From: Granulosicoccus sp965214025
Lineage (GTDB): Bacteria; Pseudomonadota; Gammaproteobacteria; Granulosicoccales; Granulosicoccaceae
Assembly (NCBI GenBank): GCA_965214025.1
Contig: CBDCAW010000002.1
Location: 1 to 64,000 of the forward strand
DNA length: 64,000 bases
Direction of reading: 5' to 3'
The notes beneath the pieces are model-generated. The model saw nothing but the letters and a program-made list of their open reading frames with translations. It had not been told where the DNA came from and made no database searches. The position numbers and the translations under genes were made by a program. This document shows positions 52,354 to 61,255 of this stretch, in pieces (position 1 is the first letter of the stretch; every line of letters starts with the position of its first letter).

Positions 52354-52678
52354 GAGGTTCTGACGATGAAGGAAGGGGAGCGTGGCTGCCGGGCGCTATT
52401 CGATATTCGCCACCCACTGCTGATTTTTCACTCGCTGGCAGAACTGGATGGCTGGCTGGTTCGCACACTGCCACGAACAGGCGTCAAGGCTCGCTCCGCC
52501 GATGACGATAGTCACGTATCGCCGGGCCCCTCGGCCAGTGAAATTGGCCAATGCATCAAGCAAGTACGCCAATCAAGTACAGCGAGTACAGCAAGTACGG
52601 CAAGTACGGCAAGTACGGCAAGTGAGCACGTCAAGCAAGAACGTTCAAAAAGAATAACAAAAATGAGAACGCCAAACT
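52354..52678. other. Intergenic region with 9-bp tandem repeats
   Basis: About 325 bases between the MFS gene and the astacin gene. The notable content is the repeat array at 52576-52620 and an A-rich tract (52634-52664) just before the astacin start. A plus-strand frame crosses the repeat as a run of Ser-Thr-Ala, but it has no ribosome site or relative that I know. Confidence 0.6.
52576..52620. repeat. Five 9-bp tandem repeats (AGTACGGCA)
   Basis: Five direct copies of AGTACGGCA or AGTACAGC(G/A), followed by a partial copy, about 60-100 bases before the astacin start codon. The last three units are identical. Spacing between the upstream promoter and the gene would change with copy number, so a role in expression is possible. 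Confidence 0.88.
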
Positions 52679-54310
52679 GTGAGCGCATCAGCCTACCGCA
52701 GCGGTCGTGACCGCCGCGCCGCGAGTCCGTTTGTCCATCCCGCCAGCTGCCTGATCCTTGGCGCAGCCGCCTTGTGGGCCTCGGAGGCCGTGATGGCGAC
52801 CGAAGCATTCCGCATGCTGGAGACTCGCACGTCACGCAACGCTTCACCAGCGTCGAAACCTGTCACCGGGGTCGTCAACGGCTTCCCGTACGAGGCGATC
52901 GATGGCTATGCGGTGGTCGAAGGCGATATGGTCATGGGTGAAGTCGACGACCGTGGACGACTACGGGCACGGCTCAGGCAGCGTGGCCTGGGCCTGACAA
53001 GCCTGTATTCTCGCTGGAGCGAAGGCATCGTGCCGTTTCAGTTCGCCGATAACCTGAGTTTCAGCCAGATCGACAAGATCGAGTCGGCCATCGAGCACCT
53101 GTCGGCGAGAACTCACCTGACATTCGTCGAACGCACTGACGGCAACGCGGATGAATACAGTGACTTCATCGAGTTCCAGGACGGTCCGGGCTGCGCCTCG
53201 TACGTGGGGAAAGTGGGTTTGAGGCCACAGCCGGTCTGGGTCGCCTCGGTGTGCCCGGTGGGCAGCGTGATACATGAGATCAGCCATGCAGTCGGGCTGT
53301 TTCACGAACATACCCGGCCCGATCGAGACCAGTACGTCACCATCAACAGGCAGAATATCATCGACGGCAAAGAGCCGAACTTCAAGATCGTGGAGTCGGG
53401 AATAACGCTCTACGGTGAGTACGATCCCGAGTCGATCATGCATTACGGCAGGAAGTTCTTTTCCAAGAACGGTGACGACACGATCAGTGCTCCTGCCCAC
53501 CTCAACATTGGTCAGCGCAGGTCCCTGAGCGCCGGTGACATCGCGGCCATCGATCAGATGTACGGTACCGATCTCTCCCTGACGGTGAATTCTGCTGCTT
53601 CCGGCCAGCGGGCCGAGGTCTCCTTCGATGTGACCAACCAGGGCAAGATGGGTGCACATTCACTGGTACTCGAGCTGCAGCTCGACGATCGCACCACCTG
53701 GGACTTGTCCGGCTCGACCGGCGACTGGGACTGCACCGCGGACGGCCAGGCGCTGGAGTGCCGCCTGCCTCTGCTGGTACCCGATGAAGTGTCGAGATTC
53801 AGCGTGAGCACCGGTAATCTCGATTCGCGGGAACCGTCGGTCGCCGTACGGCTGGATTCGGCCACGTTCGATACCAACGAGGAAAACAATTCACGGGACC
53901 ATGCCCTGCCCAAGAATATCGGCACCTCCAACGGCAACAGCAACCAGGCGGCCACGGGCAACACACGGCAGCCGGTGCTCGCCGCACTGCAACCTGATTC
54001 CGGGTCCTCGCCGAACGCCTTCGAGCCGGTGCCGGACGAAGACAGCGATACGACGACCGACACCATGCGCCAGGGTGGCGGTGGCTCGGGCACCGGCGAC
54101 TCGGATACCGACGGCGCAGACTTCGGCAACAATGGCGGTACGCCTGATAACCAGCCCGCAACCTCGCAGCGGGCCGGCGCGACGGTCGATACCTCGTCAT
54201 CCGGTGGAGGTGCGAGCCATCCGGTCGTGGGCCTGGCGCTGCTGACCTTGCTGGCGTGGCGCCGTCGCAAGCGGCGCGAGCGAGAGCAGGCTGGCGTTCG
54301 AACGAGCTGA
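52679..54310 (+). CDS. Astacin (M12A) zinc metalloprotease with GlyGly-CTERM tail
   Basis: A secreted or surface protease of 543 residues. A signal-like segment (CLILGAAALWASEAVMA) is followed by a propeptide of about 60 residues. The catalytic domain has the astacin zinc motif HEISHAVGLFHEHTRPDRDQ and Met-turn ESIMHYGRKFF. After it comes a beta-sandwich CARDB-like part (LTVNSAASGQRAEVSFDVTN), then an acidic Ser/Gly/Thr-rich stalk. The end is SSGGGASHPVVGLALLTLLA then WRRRKRRE, which has the Gly-rich motif, one membrane helix and basic cluster of GlyGly-CTERM proteins. These are cut by a rhombosortase and exported by type II secretion in Gammaproteobacteria. The start is a GTG. No rhombosortase gene is in the window. 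Confidence 0.9.
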   Translation: MSASAYRSGRDRRAASPFVHPASCLILGAAALWASEAVMATEAFRMLETRTSRNASPASKPVTGVVNGFPYEAIDGYAVVEGDMVMGEVDDRGRLRARLRQRGLGLTSLYSRWSEGIVPFQFADNLSFSQIDKIESAIEHLSARTHLTFVERTDGNADEYSDFIEFQDGPGCASYVGKVGLRPQPVWVASVCPVGSVIHEISHAVGLFHEHTRPDRDQYVTINRQNIIDGKEPNFKIVESGITLYGEYDPESIMHYGRKFFSKNGDDTISAPAHLNIGQRRSLSAGDIAAIDQMYGTDLSLTVNSAASGQRAEVSFDVTNQGKMGAHSLVLELQLDDRTTWDLSGSTGDWDCTADGQALECRLPLLVPDEVSRFSVSTGNLDSREPSVAVRLDSATFDTNEENNSRDHALPKNIGTSNGNSNQAATGNTRQPVLAALQPDSGSSPNAFEPVPDEDSDTTTDTMRQGGGGSGTGDSDTDGADFGNNGGTPDNQPATSQRAGATVDTSSSGGGASHPVVGLALLTLLAWRRRKRREREQAGVRTS

Positions 54311-54449
54311 ACGTCGGGGCACGACGGCACGGGTGCGACCCGCCTTGCATTCCCCTCGAGAATCCGGCTCCAGGCTGATCGGACGGGTGCGCTACCAGTG
54401 GTCCAACCACTAGTTCACACTGTAGGGCCCGTCCGCTTCGATCTCCCGC

Positions 54450-55640
54450 ATGACTTCAACTTCCGGCGCCTTCGCCGCCAAGCCTGCCGGTAGGCCCGGC
54501 GGTAAACCTGACCGCATAATGTTGAGTGCCGGCGAAGCCTCGGGGGATGCGCACGCGGCCCATGCGCTGTCGGCACTGCAAGCGAGTCACGGCCCGATGG
54601 ACACCTTTGGCATGGGTGCAGGCATGCTGGCAGACGTCGGCGTGGAGCTGGTGGTGGACTGCCGTGAGTTGGCAGTGATCGGTATCGTCGATGTGCTGAT
54701 CAACTACCCGAAGTTCCTGGAGCGCTTGAAGCGGCTGCGCGAAGCGATGCGCCAGCGACGACCTGATCTGCTGGTCCTGGTCGACTACCCGGACTTCAAT
54801 CTGAAACTGGCGGAAACCGCTCGTGAGCTCGGCATACCGGTGTTGTTCTACGTCAGTCCGCAGGTGTGGGCCTGGCGCTCGCACCGGGTAAAGCGCATCG
54901 GGCAGCTCGTGGATCACATGGCCGTGCTGTTTCCGTTCGAAGTGGCAGTGTACGAGCAGGCGGGTGTGCCGGTCACCTATGTCGGCAACCCCCTGGTCGA
55001 CGACGCCGTGTCGTCGCTGAGCGTTGCCCAGGCGCGCGCCGCCTTCGAATTACCCGCGATCGGGCCGGTGGTGGCGATGCTGCCGGGCAGCCGCCATGGC
55101 GAGCTGGACAGGCACCTGCCCAGCCTGCTGCACGCAGCGGCCGACCTCCTGAAGACCCACCCGCACTGCCGGTTCATCCTGCCGCGTGCACCGACGCTGG
55201 CCGCCGAGCGCGTCGAACACCACTTGCGGGCTGCCGCCGTGCATCCGATGGTCGTCGACGGGCGCACGATGGATACCCTGCGCGCCGCCGATGCCGCCTG
55301 GGTGGCCTCCGGCACGGCCACGCTGGAAACAGCGCTGATCGGTACCCCGATGGTGATCCTGTATCGCCTGCACGCACTGAACCACGCCATCATGAAGCAC
55401 CTGATCAAAATTCCCGATATCGGGCTGGTGAACATCGTGGCCGGCCGGCGGGTGGTGCCGGAGCTGGTGCAGCAGCAGGCCACGCCACAGGCCCTGGCGT
55501 CGGCGATGCGGCGTCTGCTGGACGACGCCGACTACGCCGGCGCACAGCGCCTCGCACTGGCCGAGGTCCGCGAAAAGCTGGGAGACGGAGGAGCTTCACA
55601 GCGAGTGGCCGGGCTGATGGCGGGTCTGCTGCAACGCTGA
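54450..55640 (+). CDS. lpxB: Lipid-A-disaccharide synthase
   Basis: LpxB joins UDP-2,3-diacylglucosamine with lipid X to make the lipid A disaccharide at the inner membrane. The 396-residue GT19 glycosyltransferase has IMLSAGEASGDAHAAHALSA, VDVLINYPKFLERLKRLRE, LVDYPDFNLKLAETARELGI, FYVSPQVWAWRSHRVKRIGQ and LFPFEVAVYEQAGVPVTYVG. UDP-binding residues lie in AMLPGSRHGEL and VASGTATLETALIGTPMVIL. It is on the plus strand, tail to tail with lpxA, whereas in most relatives lpxB follows lpxA on the same strand. It must therefore have its own promoter. Confidence 0.96.
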   Translation: MTSTSGAFAAKPAGRPGGKPDRIMLSAGEASGDAHAAHALSALQASHGPMDTFGMGAGMLADVGVELVVDCRELAVIGIVDVLINYPKFLERLKRLREAMRQRRPDLLVLVDYPDFNLKLAETARELGIPVLFYVSPQVWAWRSHRVKRIGQLVDHMAVLFPFEVAVYEQAGVPVTYVGNPLVDDAVSSLSVAQARAAFELPAIGPVVAMLPGSRHGELDRHLPSLLHAAADLLKTHPHCRFILPRAPTLAAERVEHHLRAAAVHPMVVDGRTMDTLRAADAAWVASGTATLETALIGTPMVILYRLHALNHAIMKHLIKIPDIGLVNIVAGRRVVPELVQQQATPQALASAMRRLLDDADYAGAQRLALAEVREKLGDGGASQRVAGLMAGLLQR

Positions 55641-55713
55641 TGATCCGACAGGCGAGCGGGCGGGCGCGGGCAGGAAGATGCGGCTATCGGGGCCACCGGT
55701 TCGGCACACGACC

Positions 55714-56484
55714 CTAGCGGACAATACCCCGCTCACTAGCGCGAATGAACTCGATGAAGCGTGCCACGGCAGGAAACTGCGTCGGCAGATCGCCGAGCGA
55801 TTCCACGGCGGCCTCGCGCGCGCCATGGTGGCGGACGAGCGCACGATAGGCACGGTGCAGGGCGGCGATCGTGGCATCGTCGAACGCGCGACGGCGCAGG
55901 CCGTTCTTGTTGATACCGTGCGCCTCGGCGTAATTGCCAACCACCAGCGTGAACGGCGCGACATCACGGTTGACCACGGAATTCAGGCCCACGAAAGCAT
56001 GTTCGCCGATGACGCAGAACTGGTGGATGCAACTGAAACCTGCGAGGATCGCGTGGTCGCCGATGGTCACGTGACCTGCCAGGGAGGCACCGTTGGCAAA
56101 TACCGTGCGATCCCCCACCTGGCAGTCGTGAGCGATGTGCACCAGAGCCATCAGCAGGTTGTTCGATCCGACTCGGGTCACCGCACCGCCACCCTCGGTG
56201 CCGCGATTGATCGTGACGTATTCGCGAATGGTATTCGCATCACCGATTTCCAGCGACGTGGGTTCACCATCGTACTTGAGATCCTGCGGATCCTCACCCA
56301 CCGAGGCGAACTGGAAGATGCGGTTGCGCTCACCGATGCGGGTGGGGCCCTTGATCACCACATGCGGGCCGATACGTGATCCGGCCCCGATCTCGACATG
56401 CTCGCCGATGATCGAATAGGGACCGACCTCGACACCGTCGGCCACGCGGGCAGAAGCATCGACGATCGCGGTGGAGTGGATCAC
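55714..56484 (-). CDS. lpxA: UDP-N-acetylglucosamine acyltransferase
   Basis: LpxA adds 3-hydroxyacyl from ACP to UDP-GlcNAc, the first step of lipid A synthesis. The 256-residue protein has a left-handed parallel beta-helix of hexapeptide repeats (VADGVEVGPYSIIGEHVEIG and so on). The catalytic histidine is in ALVHIAHDCQVGDRTVFANG, and GFSCIHQFCVIGEHAFVGLN and GLRRRAFDDATIAALHRAYR of the C-terminal helical domain are present. The acyl-chain ruler position was not assigned. It is the last gene of lpxD-fabZ-lpxA on this strand and faces lpxB tail to tail across 73 bases. Confidence 0.97.
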   Translation of the reverse strand: MIHSTAIVDASARVADGVEVGPYSIIGEHVEIGAGSRIGPHVVIKGPTRIGERNRIFQFASVGEDPQDLKYDGEPTSLEIGDANTIREYVTINRGTEGGGAVTRVGSNNLLMALVHIAHDCQVGDRTVFANGASLAGHVTIGDHAILAGFSCIHQFCVIGEHAFVGLNSVVNRDVAPFTLVVGNYAEAHGINKNGLRRRAFDDATIAALHRAYRALVRHHGAREAAVESLGDLPTQFPAVARFIEFIRASERGIVR

Positions 56485-56550
56485 CGGCCCGGTCCGGGGT
56501 TGAGCATGGAGTGCCTCAATCGTCTGCTCTGGAAATGTGCGTAGCGTGGA

Positions 56551-57003
56551 TCACTCGTCTATCTCGTTCTTGGCGATCATCACCTCGGCCGTACACACGG
56601 TGACGTCATCCACGCTTGCCACCGTCTCGAACTTCCAGATGCCGCGCCGCGTACGTTGCACCTTCACATCGAACAGGATGCGATCACCGGGGATTACCTG
56701 GCGCTTGAAGCGGGCGTCGTCGATGCCGACGAGCAGATACAGCGTCTTTTCGTCCGGGTAGCCGCCGAGGCTCTTGAAGGCCAGCAGCGCACAAGCCTGA
56801 GCCATCGCCTCGAGAATCAGCACACCGGGGAAGATCGGTGCAGCTGGAAAGTGGCCGGTGAAGATCGGCTCGTTGACCGTCACGTTCTTGATCGCGGTCA
56901 GCCGGGTATCCTTCTCGAAACTCAGCACCCGATCGATCATCAGGAATGGATAGCGGTGCGGCAGGTAGTTGCGGATTTCGCGAATATCGTCCAGAGCGTC
57001 CAA
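56551..57003 (-). CDS. fabZ: 3-hydroxyacyl-ACP dehydratase FabZ
   Basis: FabZ dehydrates 3-hydroxyacyl-ACP in fatty acid elongation and competes with LpxA and LpxD for the same substrate. The 150-residue hot-dog-fold enzyme has IRNYLPHRYPFLMIDRVLSF, the active-site His in TGHFPAAPIFPGVLILEAMA with its catalytic Glu, and LLVGIDDARFKRQVIPGD. It starts at a TTG with an excellent ribosome site (AGGAGG five bases before). The lpxD stop lies 14 bases upstream. Confidence 0.97.
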   Translation of the reverse strand: MDALDDIREIRNYLPHRYPFLMIDRVLSFEKDTRLTAIKNVTVNEPIFTGHFPAAPIFPGVLILEAMAQACALLAFKSLGGYPDEKTLYLLVGIDDARFKRQVIPGDRILFDVKVQRTRRGIWKFETVASVDDVTVCTAEVMIAKNEIDE

Positions 57004-57017
57004 TTATCCTCCTGACA

Positions 57018-58019
57018 TCATGTTCGTTCCAGGCTGCGCACACGCCGCAGAAGCTGCTCCAGCCGCTGCAGCGCCACCACGGTGCGCCGCCAGCTGTTCA
57101 CGGGCTGTACCGGCAGGCCCGAGCCGTAGTGGCCGGCCTCATCGATCGAGCGCAGCACCGTGGAGGCCGCGTTGAGTACCACGCCGTCGGCGATGTTCAG
57201 GTGACCGACGATATTACAGGCCCCGCCGATTCGGCAGCGACTGCCGATACGCGTGCTGCCGGCGATACCGACACAACCGGCAATCGCCGTATTCTCGCCA
57301 ATTCGGACGTTGTGAGCAATCTGAATCTGGTTGTCCAGGATGACGCCGTCGGCGATCTCCGTATCATCGAGCGCACCGCGGTCGATGGTGGTGTTGGCAC
57401 CGATGTGCACTCCGTGCCCGATTCGCACGCCACCGGTCTGGTGAATCGGCAGCCAGCCGTCGGCACTGGCCGCGTAGCCGAAACCATCACCACCGATCAC
57501 CACGCCCGACTGGATCCGGCACCGTTCGCCCACCCGGCAGCCATGCAGGATGGTGACGCGGGGAAACAGACGGCTGCCCGCCCCGATTTCGCTGGCGTGG
57601 CCGACCAGGCTGTGGGCACCGATGACCACGTCCTCACCGATACAGGCGGAGTCCTCGATCACGGCATGGGCACCGATGGTTGCACTGGCGGCGATCGTGG
57701 CATTGGCGCTGACCACCGCCGTGGGATGTACGCCTACCGGAGCGGCAGGTTCCGGCTGCAGCAACCAGGAGGCACGTGCGTAGGCGGCGTAAGGGTCCGC
57801 GGCGATCAGGTAGCGTCCCGGCGCGTGCGGTGCCAGGCTTGCCGGCACGATTACAGCCCCGGCACCGGTACTTTCCAGCACGGCGCGGTAGTGATGCCCG
57901 GTGACGAAGGCGAGCTCGTGCTCGCCGGCGCGCTCGATGGGTGCCAAGCGCTCCACAAGATAATCAGCGGACCCCTGCAGGGCCAGATCTAGCGCATTGG
58001 CAAGCTCACCGAGCTTCAC
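57018..58019 (-). CDS. lpxD: UDP-3-O-(3-hydroxyacyl)glucosamine N-acyltransferase
   Basis: LpxD adds the second acyl chain in lipid A synthesis. The 333-residue protein starts with MKLGELANALDLALQGSADY and the uridine-binding domain (FVTGHHYRAVLESTGAGAVI). A long hexapeptide beta-helix follows (VGVHPTAVVSANATIAASAT). The active-site histidine is expected in ILDNQIQIAHNVRIGENTAI, and GGDGFGYAASADGWLPIHQT is a family signature. The C-terminal helix pair SWRRTVVALQRLEQLLRRVR binds acyl carrier protein. It is about 100 bases downstream of skp, which is the usual order. Confidence 0.96.
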   Translation of the reverse strand: MKLGELANALDLALQGSADYLVERLAPIERAGEHELAFVTGHHYRAVLESTGAGAVIVPASLAPHAPGRYLIAADPYAAYARASWLLQPEPAAPVGVHPTAVVSANATIAASATIGAHAVIEDSACIGEDVVIGAHSLVGHASEIGAGSRLFPRVTILHGCRVGERCRIQSGVVIGGDGFGYAASADGWLPIHQTGGVRIGHGVHIGANTTIDRGALDDTEIADGVILDNQIQIAHNVRIGENTAIAGCVGIAGSTRIGSRCRIGGACNIVGHLNIADGVVLNAASTVLRSIDEAGHYGSGLPVQPVNSWRRTVVALQRLEQLLRRVRSLERT

Positions 58020-58128
58020 ACCGCCGACCGACTGTGCCTGCCCGTTTCCTTCACCGACTCGTCACGGAAGTGCACAGACACGATGAGCCGGTCATTGCCA
58101 TGTCGAAGAGCCACCAGTTTGGGGCCCA

Positions 58129-58794
58129 CTAGTTCGACGACTGCAGGCGGGCGTTCTCCCTCGCCAATGAATCGAGTATCCGTTCGGTGACGTCGATGCG
58201 CTGGTTGGCGAACAGGACGCCATCGCTGACGATGAGATCGTAGTCGTGGTGCTTGCCGAATTCCGCGATGGCTTCCAGCACCAGGATGCGCACCTTCTTG
58301 AACTCGTTATTTTTCTGGATATTCAGCTCTTCGCGGAAATCTTGCTCACTGCGCCGTACCCGCCGCTCCAGGCCACGGGTTTCCCGATCGAGCTGCATGC
58401 GCTCGCTATCGGTGAACTCGAGCGTAGAATCTGCAAGCCTGGCGGCTAGTGAAGCCAGCTCCGCGCGCTGGCCTTCGAGCGCTGACTGGCGCGGCGCGAA
58501 TTCGGCTTCCAGACGTTTCTCGGCCGCGATGGCCTGCGGTGCCTTGCCGATCAGATAGGGGATATCAACGAAACCGATGCGCGACAGGGCCACACGGGAA
58601 CCGGCATCCGCATCGGCGCCGACTTCGTTGGCGGAATTGTCGTTGGCGAAGTTGTCGGCCGCGGCAACGACCGGAACGGCTACGGCTACGAACAGCAAGC
58701 CAGCTGTGATCGACCAGAGCAGGAACGGTGCCGACCACAGACCGAAGCGTGGCCGGATCGATGCTTCTCTGAAACCTTCAATGGCAGCTATCAA
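58129..58794 (-). CDS. skp: Skp/OmpH periplasmic chaperone
   Basis: Skp holds unfolded outer-membrane proteins during passage to BamA. The 221-residue protein starts at a TTG preceded by AGGA, with a leader ending at a hydrophobic core (FLLWSITAGLLFVAVAVPVV) cleaved near VVAAADN. An Asn/Asp/Ala linker follows, then the OmpH core: RIGFVDIPYLIGKAPQAIAA and a long coiled-coil (ASLAARLADSTLEFTDSERM). The chain ends with VRILVLEAIAEFGKHHDYDL and IVSDGVLFANQRIDVTERIL. The frame extends to 58905, but the bamA stop (58832) makes the TTG more natural. It lies between bamA and lpxD. Confidence 0.9.
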   Translation of the reverse strand: MIAAIEGFREASIRPRFGLWSAPFLLWSITAGLLFVAVAVPVVAAADNFANDNSANEVGADADAGSRVALSRIGFVDIPYLIGKAPQAIAAEKRLEAEFAPRQSALEGQRAELASLAARLADSTLEFTDSERMQLDRETRGLERRVRRSEQDFREELNIQKNNEFKKVRILVLEAIAEFGKHHDYDLIVSDGVLFANQRIDVTERILDSLARENARLQSSN

Positions 58795-58831
58795 CGTGCA
58801 TTCCTGGGGGCTTGCGCCTCTGATGCGGGCA

Positions 58832-61255
58832 TCAAAAGATGGAACCGATCGTGAACTGGAAATCTTCCACCCTGTCTCCCTCTTCTTCCTTATAGGGGTA
58901 GGCAAGGCTGAATGTCAACGGCCCGACCGGCGAGAGCCAGACGAAGGCCACGCCGTAAGTGGCCCTGAGATCCTCGTATTCAAAATCGTCTACATCAGTG
59001 TAGACGTTCCCGAAATCGGAGAACAGGCTAAAGCGGGTGGCGCCCGGTTCCTCCACGAACGGTGGCGGAAAGATCACCTCCACGGTACCCAGCGCACGGA
59101 AGTCGCCACCGGCTGCGTTGCCGAACGAATCCTTCGGGCCGACACTGCCGCTACGAAAGCCACGCAAGGTTTGCACGCCACCGGCGAAATAACGCTTGAA
59201 GAAAGGCAAGGTCTCGAAATCGCCGTAGCCGGTACCGCCGTCGAAGCGCAGATTGGTGGAAAACGTGTAGCGCTGGCTGATCGGGTAAAAATACTCAAAG
59301 CTGTAACCGAGACGGTAGAAGGTCAGGTCACTGGCGGGGATCGCCGCATCGAGGTTCAGGCGATGCACCGAGCCTTCGGTGGCAAATACCGTGCGGTTCC
59401 GGGTGTCGTACGTGAAGCCGGTGGAAAGATTGAAGACGTTGTAGGTATCGCCGTTCTCGTCGAGGAACGCGTTGATGTCATCGGGCGTGGCTACCGTGGG
59501 CGTGATATCGGTTTGCTCGAAACCACCGCCGATACGGAACGTGGAGAACTCGCTCAGCGGTACCCCGAAGCTCAGGCTGGTACCTCTCGTGTCGCTGATG
59601 TAACGCGATCGGGAGCTGTCGCTGTCGGTATCTGTCTCTCGGATGAAACCGCTGATCGTGCGGCTGATGCCATCGTCGGTGAAGTAGGGATCCACAAACG
59701 TCGCCGACAGCTGTTTCGTGGTGTCAGAGGTGTCGAAGGCGAACTGCACGCTCTCCCCGCTACCGAAGAGGTTTTCCTGTGAAAAGGCCAGGTTCACCGA
59801 CACACCGCCATCGGAGCCGTAACCGACACCTGCACTGAACGAACCGGACGGGCCCTCGGTGACGTTCACTTCCAGATCCACCTGGTCGTCGGTGCCTGGC
59901 ACGCGCGGGTTGCGGATGGTCACGCTCTGCATGAACGGCAGGCGCTGCAGGCGGATGCGCGAGCGATCCACCAGCGCCGGCGAGAAGCGGCTGCCTTCGA
60001 GCTGACGCATCTCGCGCCTGAGCACCTCGTCACGCGTCTTGTACTGACCGGTGAAGTTGATCCGCCGGACGTACACACGCTTACCGGGCCTGACATCGAA
60101 GGTGAGCCCCACGCTGCGTTCGGTATCGTCGATATCGGGGATCACATCGACCTCGGCGAAGGCGTAGCCGTCCTGGCCGAGCCGATCGCTGACAGCGTTG
60201 CTGCTGCGCACGATATCCTTGCGCGAGAACTGCGTTCCGGGCTGCACATCGATCAACGCCAGCATCTCATCGCGCGGAATATCCACCGTGCCTGCCAGGT
60301 TCACGTCGCGCACGCGATAGCGATCGCCTTCACGTACATTGATGACGATGAAGATGTCGCGCTTGTCCGGCGAGATGGACACCTGAGTGGATTCCACGTC
60401 GAACTGGATGAAACCGCGATCCTGGTAGTACGAACGCAAGGTCTCCAGATCAGCCTGCAGCTTCACCTGCGAGTACTCGTCGGCCGAACTGAACGGGTTG
60501 ATGGTCTTCTCGCTCGACTGCAGCAGCCCGACCAGCGTTTCCTCGGAAAACGACGTGTTGCCGATGATGTTGATGTGACGGATGGTGGCGACAGACCCTT
60601 CGACGATGTCGATATCAATCGCCACCCGGTTGCGCGGCAGGGGTTCCGTCTTGACGTCGATGCGCATGCCGTAGTTGCCGGAACTGAAGTAGACCCGCCG
60701 CAGCTCCCGCTCCACCGTCTCGAGAATCGATCGGTTGTACACACGCCCGGGGGCGATATCCGCACGGCTCAACGAGTCTTCGAGGTCTTCTGTGGGAATC
60801 TTGGAGTTGCCATCGATGGTGATGCTGCCAATGGCGGGGCGCTCGACCACCTCGACTACCAGGATGCCGGCACCGCGCCGCTTGATCACCACGTTGTCGA
60901 ACAGGCCGGTCTTGTAGAGCGCACGCAGCGCCCGAGCGCCGTCTCGGGACGGCGTGAAGTTCTCGCGCTGGCGCACCGGCAGGTAGGTCAGGATCGTGCC
61001 CAGATCAATGCGTTCGTTGCCCTCGATGACGATATCGGTGACGACGAAGGAGGTATCGCGTTCAGCGCCTGAACTTTCGGTAACTGAACTTCCCGTGCCT
61101 GAAATGGCGCTACCGGCGTCACCGGGCACGCTCTCCAGCTCAAGGCTCTGAGCGCTCGCGCTCGCACTGGCCAATGCAGCGGCGAGCAGCACCAGGGCGC
61201 ACAACGGCAGGCCGTGCAGCCACCGGGCTGCGCAGGGCGATCGGGGGTATGTCAT
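58832..61255 (-). CDS. bamA: BamA, outer-membrane protein assembly factor
   Basis: BamA folds and inserts beta-barrel proteins. The 807-residue precursor has a signal (LCALVLLAAALASASASAQS) followed by a Ser/Gly-rich spacer of about 30 residues that is not usual. Five POTRA domains come next (FVVTDIVIEGNERIDLGTIL, SITIDGNSKIPTEDLEDSLS, IRHINIIGNTSFSEETLVGL, YRVRDVNLAGTVDIPRDEML, YVRRINFTGQYKTRDEVLRR). The 16-strand barrel has the loop 6 motif LRGFRSGSVGPKDSFGNAAG (LRGF for the common VRGF) and ends FTIGSIF. It overlaps the rseP stop by four bases. Confidence 0.97.
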   Translation of the reverse strand: MTYPRSPCAARWLHGLPLCALVLLAAALASASASAQSLELESVPGDAGSAISGTGSSVTESSGAERDTSFVVTDIVIEGNERIDLGTILTYLPVRQRENFTPSRDGARALRALYKTGLFDNVVIKRRGAGILVVEVVERPAIGSITIDGNSKIPTEDLEDSLSRADIAPGRVYNRSILETVERELRRVYFSSGNYGMRIDVKTEPLPRNRVAIDIDIVEGSVATIRHINIIGNTSFSEETLVGLLQSSEKTINPFSSADEYSQVKLQADLETLRSYYQDRGFIQFDVESTQVSISPDKRDIFIVINVREGDRYRVRDVNLAGTVDIPRDEMLALIDVQPGTQFSRKDIVRSSNAVSDRLGQDGYAFAEVDVIPDIDDTERSVGLTFDVRPGKRVYVRRINFTGQYKTRDEVLRREMRQLEGSRFSPALVDRSRIRLQRLPFMQSVTIRNPRVPGTDDQVDLEVNVTEGPSGSFSAGVGYGSDGGVSVNLAFSQENLFGSGESVQFAFDTSDTTKQLSATFVDPYFTDDGISRTISGFIRETDTDSDSSRSRYISDTRGTSLSFGVPLSEFSTFRIGGGFEQTDITPTVATPDDINAFLDENGDTYNVFNLSTGFTYDTRNRTVFATEGSVHRLNLDAAIPASDLTFYRLGYSFEYFYPISQRYTFSTNLRFDGGTGYGDFETLPFFKRYFAGGVQTLRGFRSGSVGPKDSFGNAAGGDFRALGTVEVIFPPPFVEEPGATRFSLFSDFGNVYTDVDDFEYEDLRATYGVAFVWLSPVGPLTFSLAYPYKEEEGDRVEDFQFTIGSIF

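Noticed and set aside
52556..52625. CRISPR or iteron origin upstream of the astacin gene
   Set aside because: Nine-base direct repeats without spacers, and no replication gene or DnaA boxes in the area.
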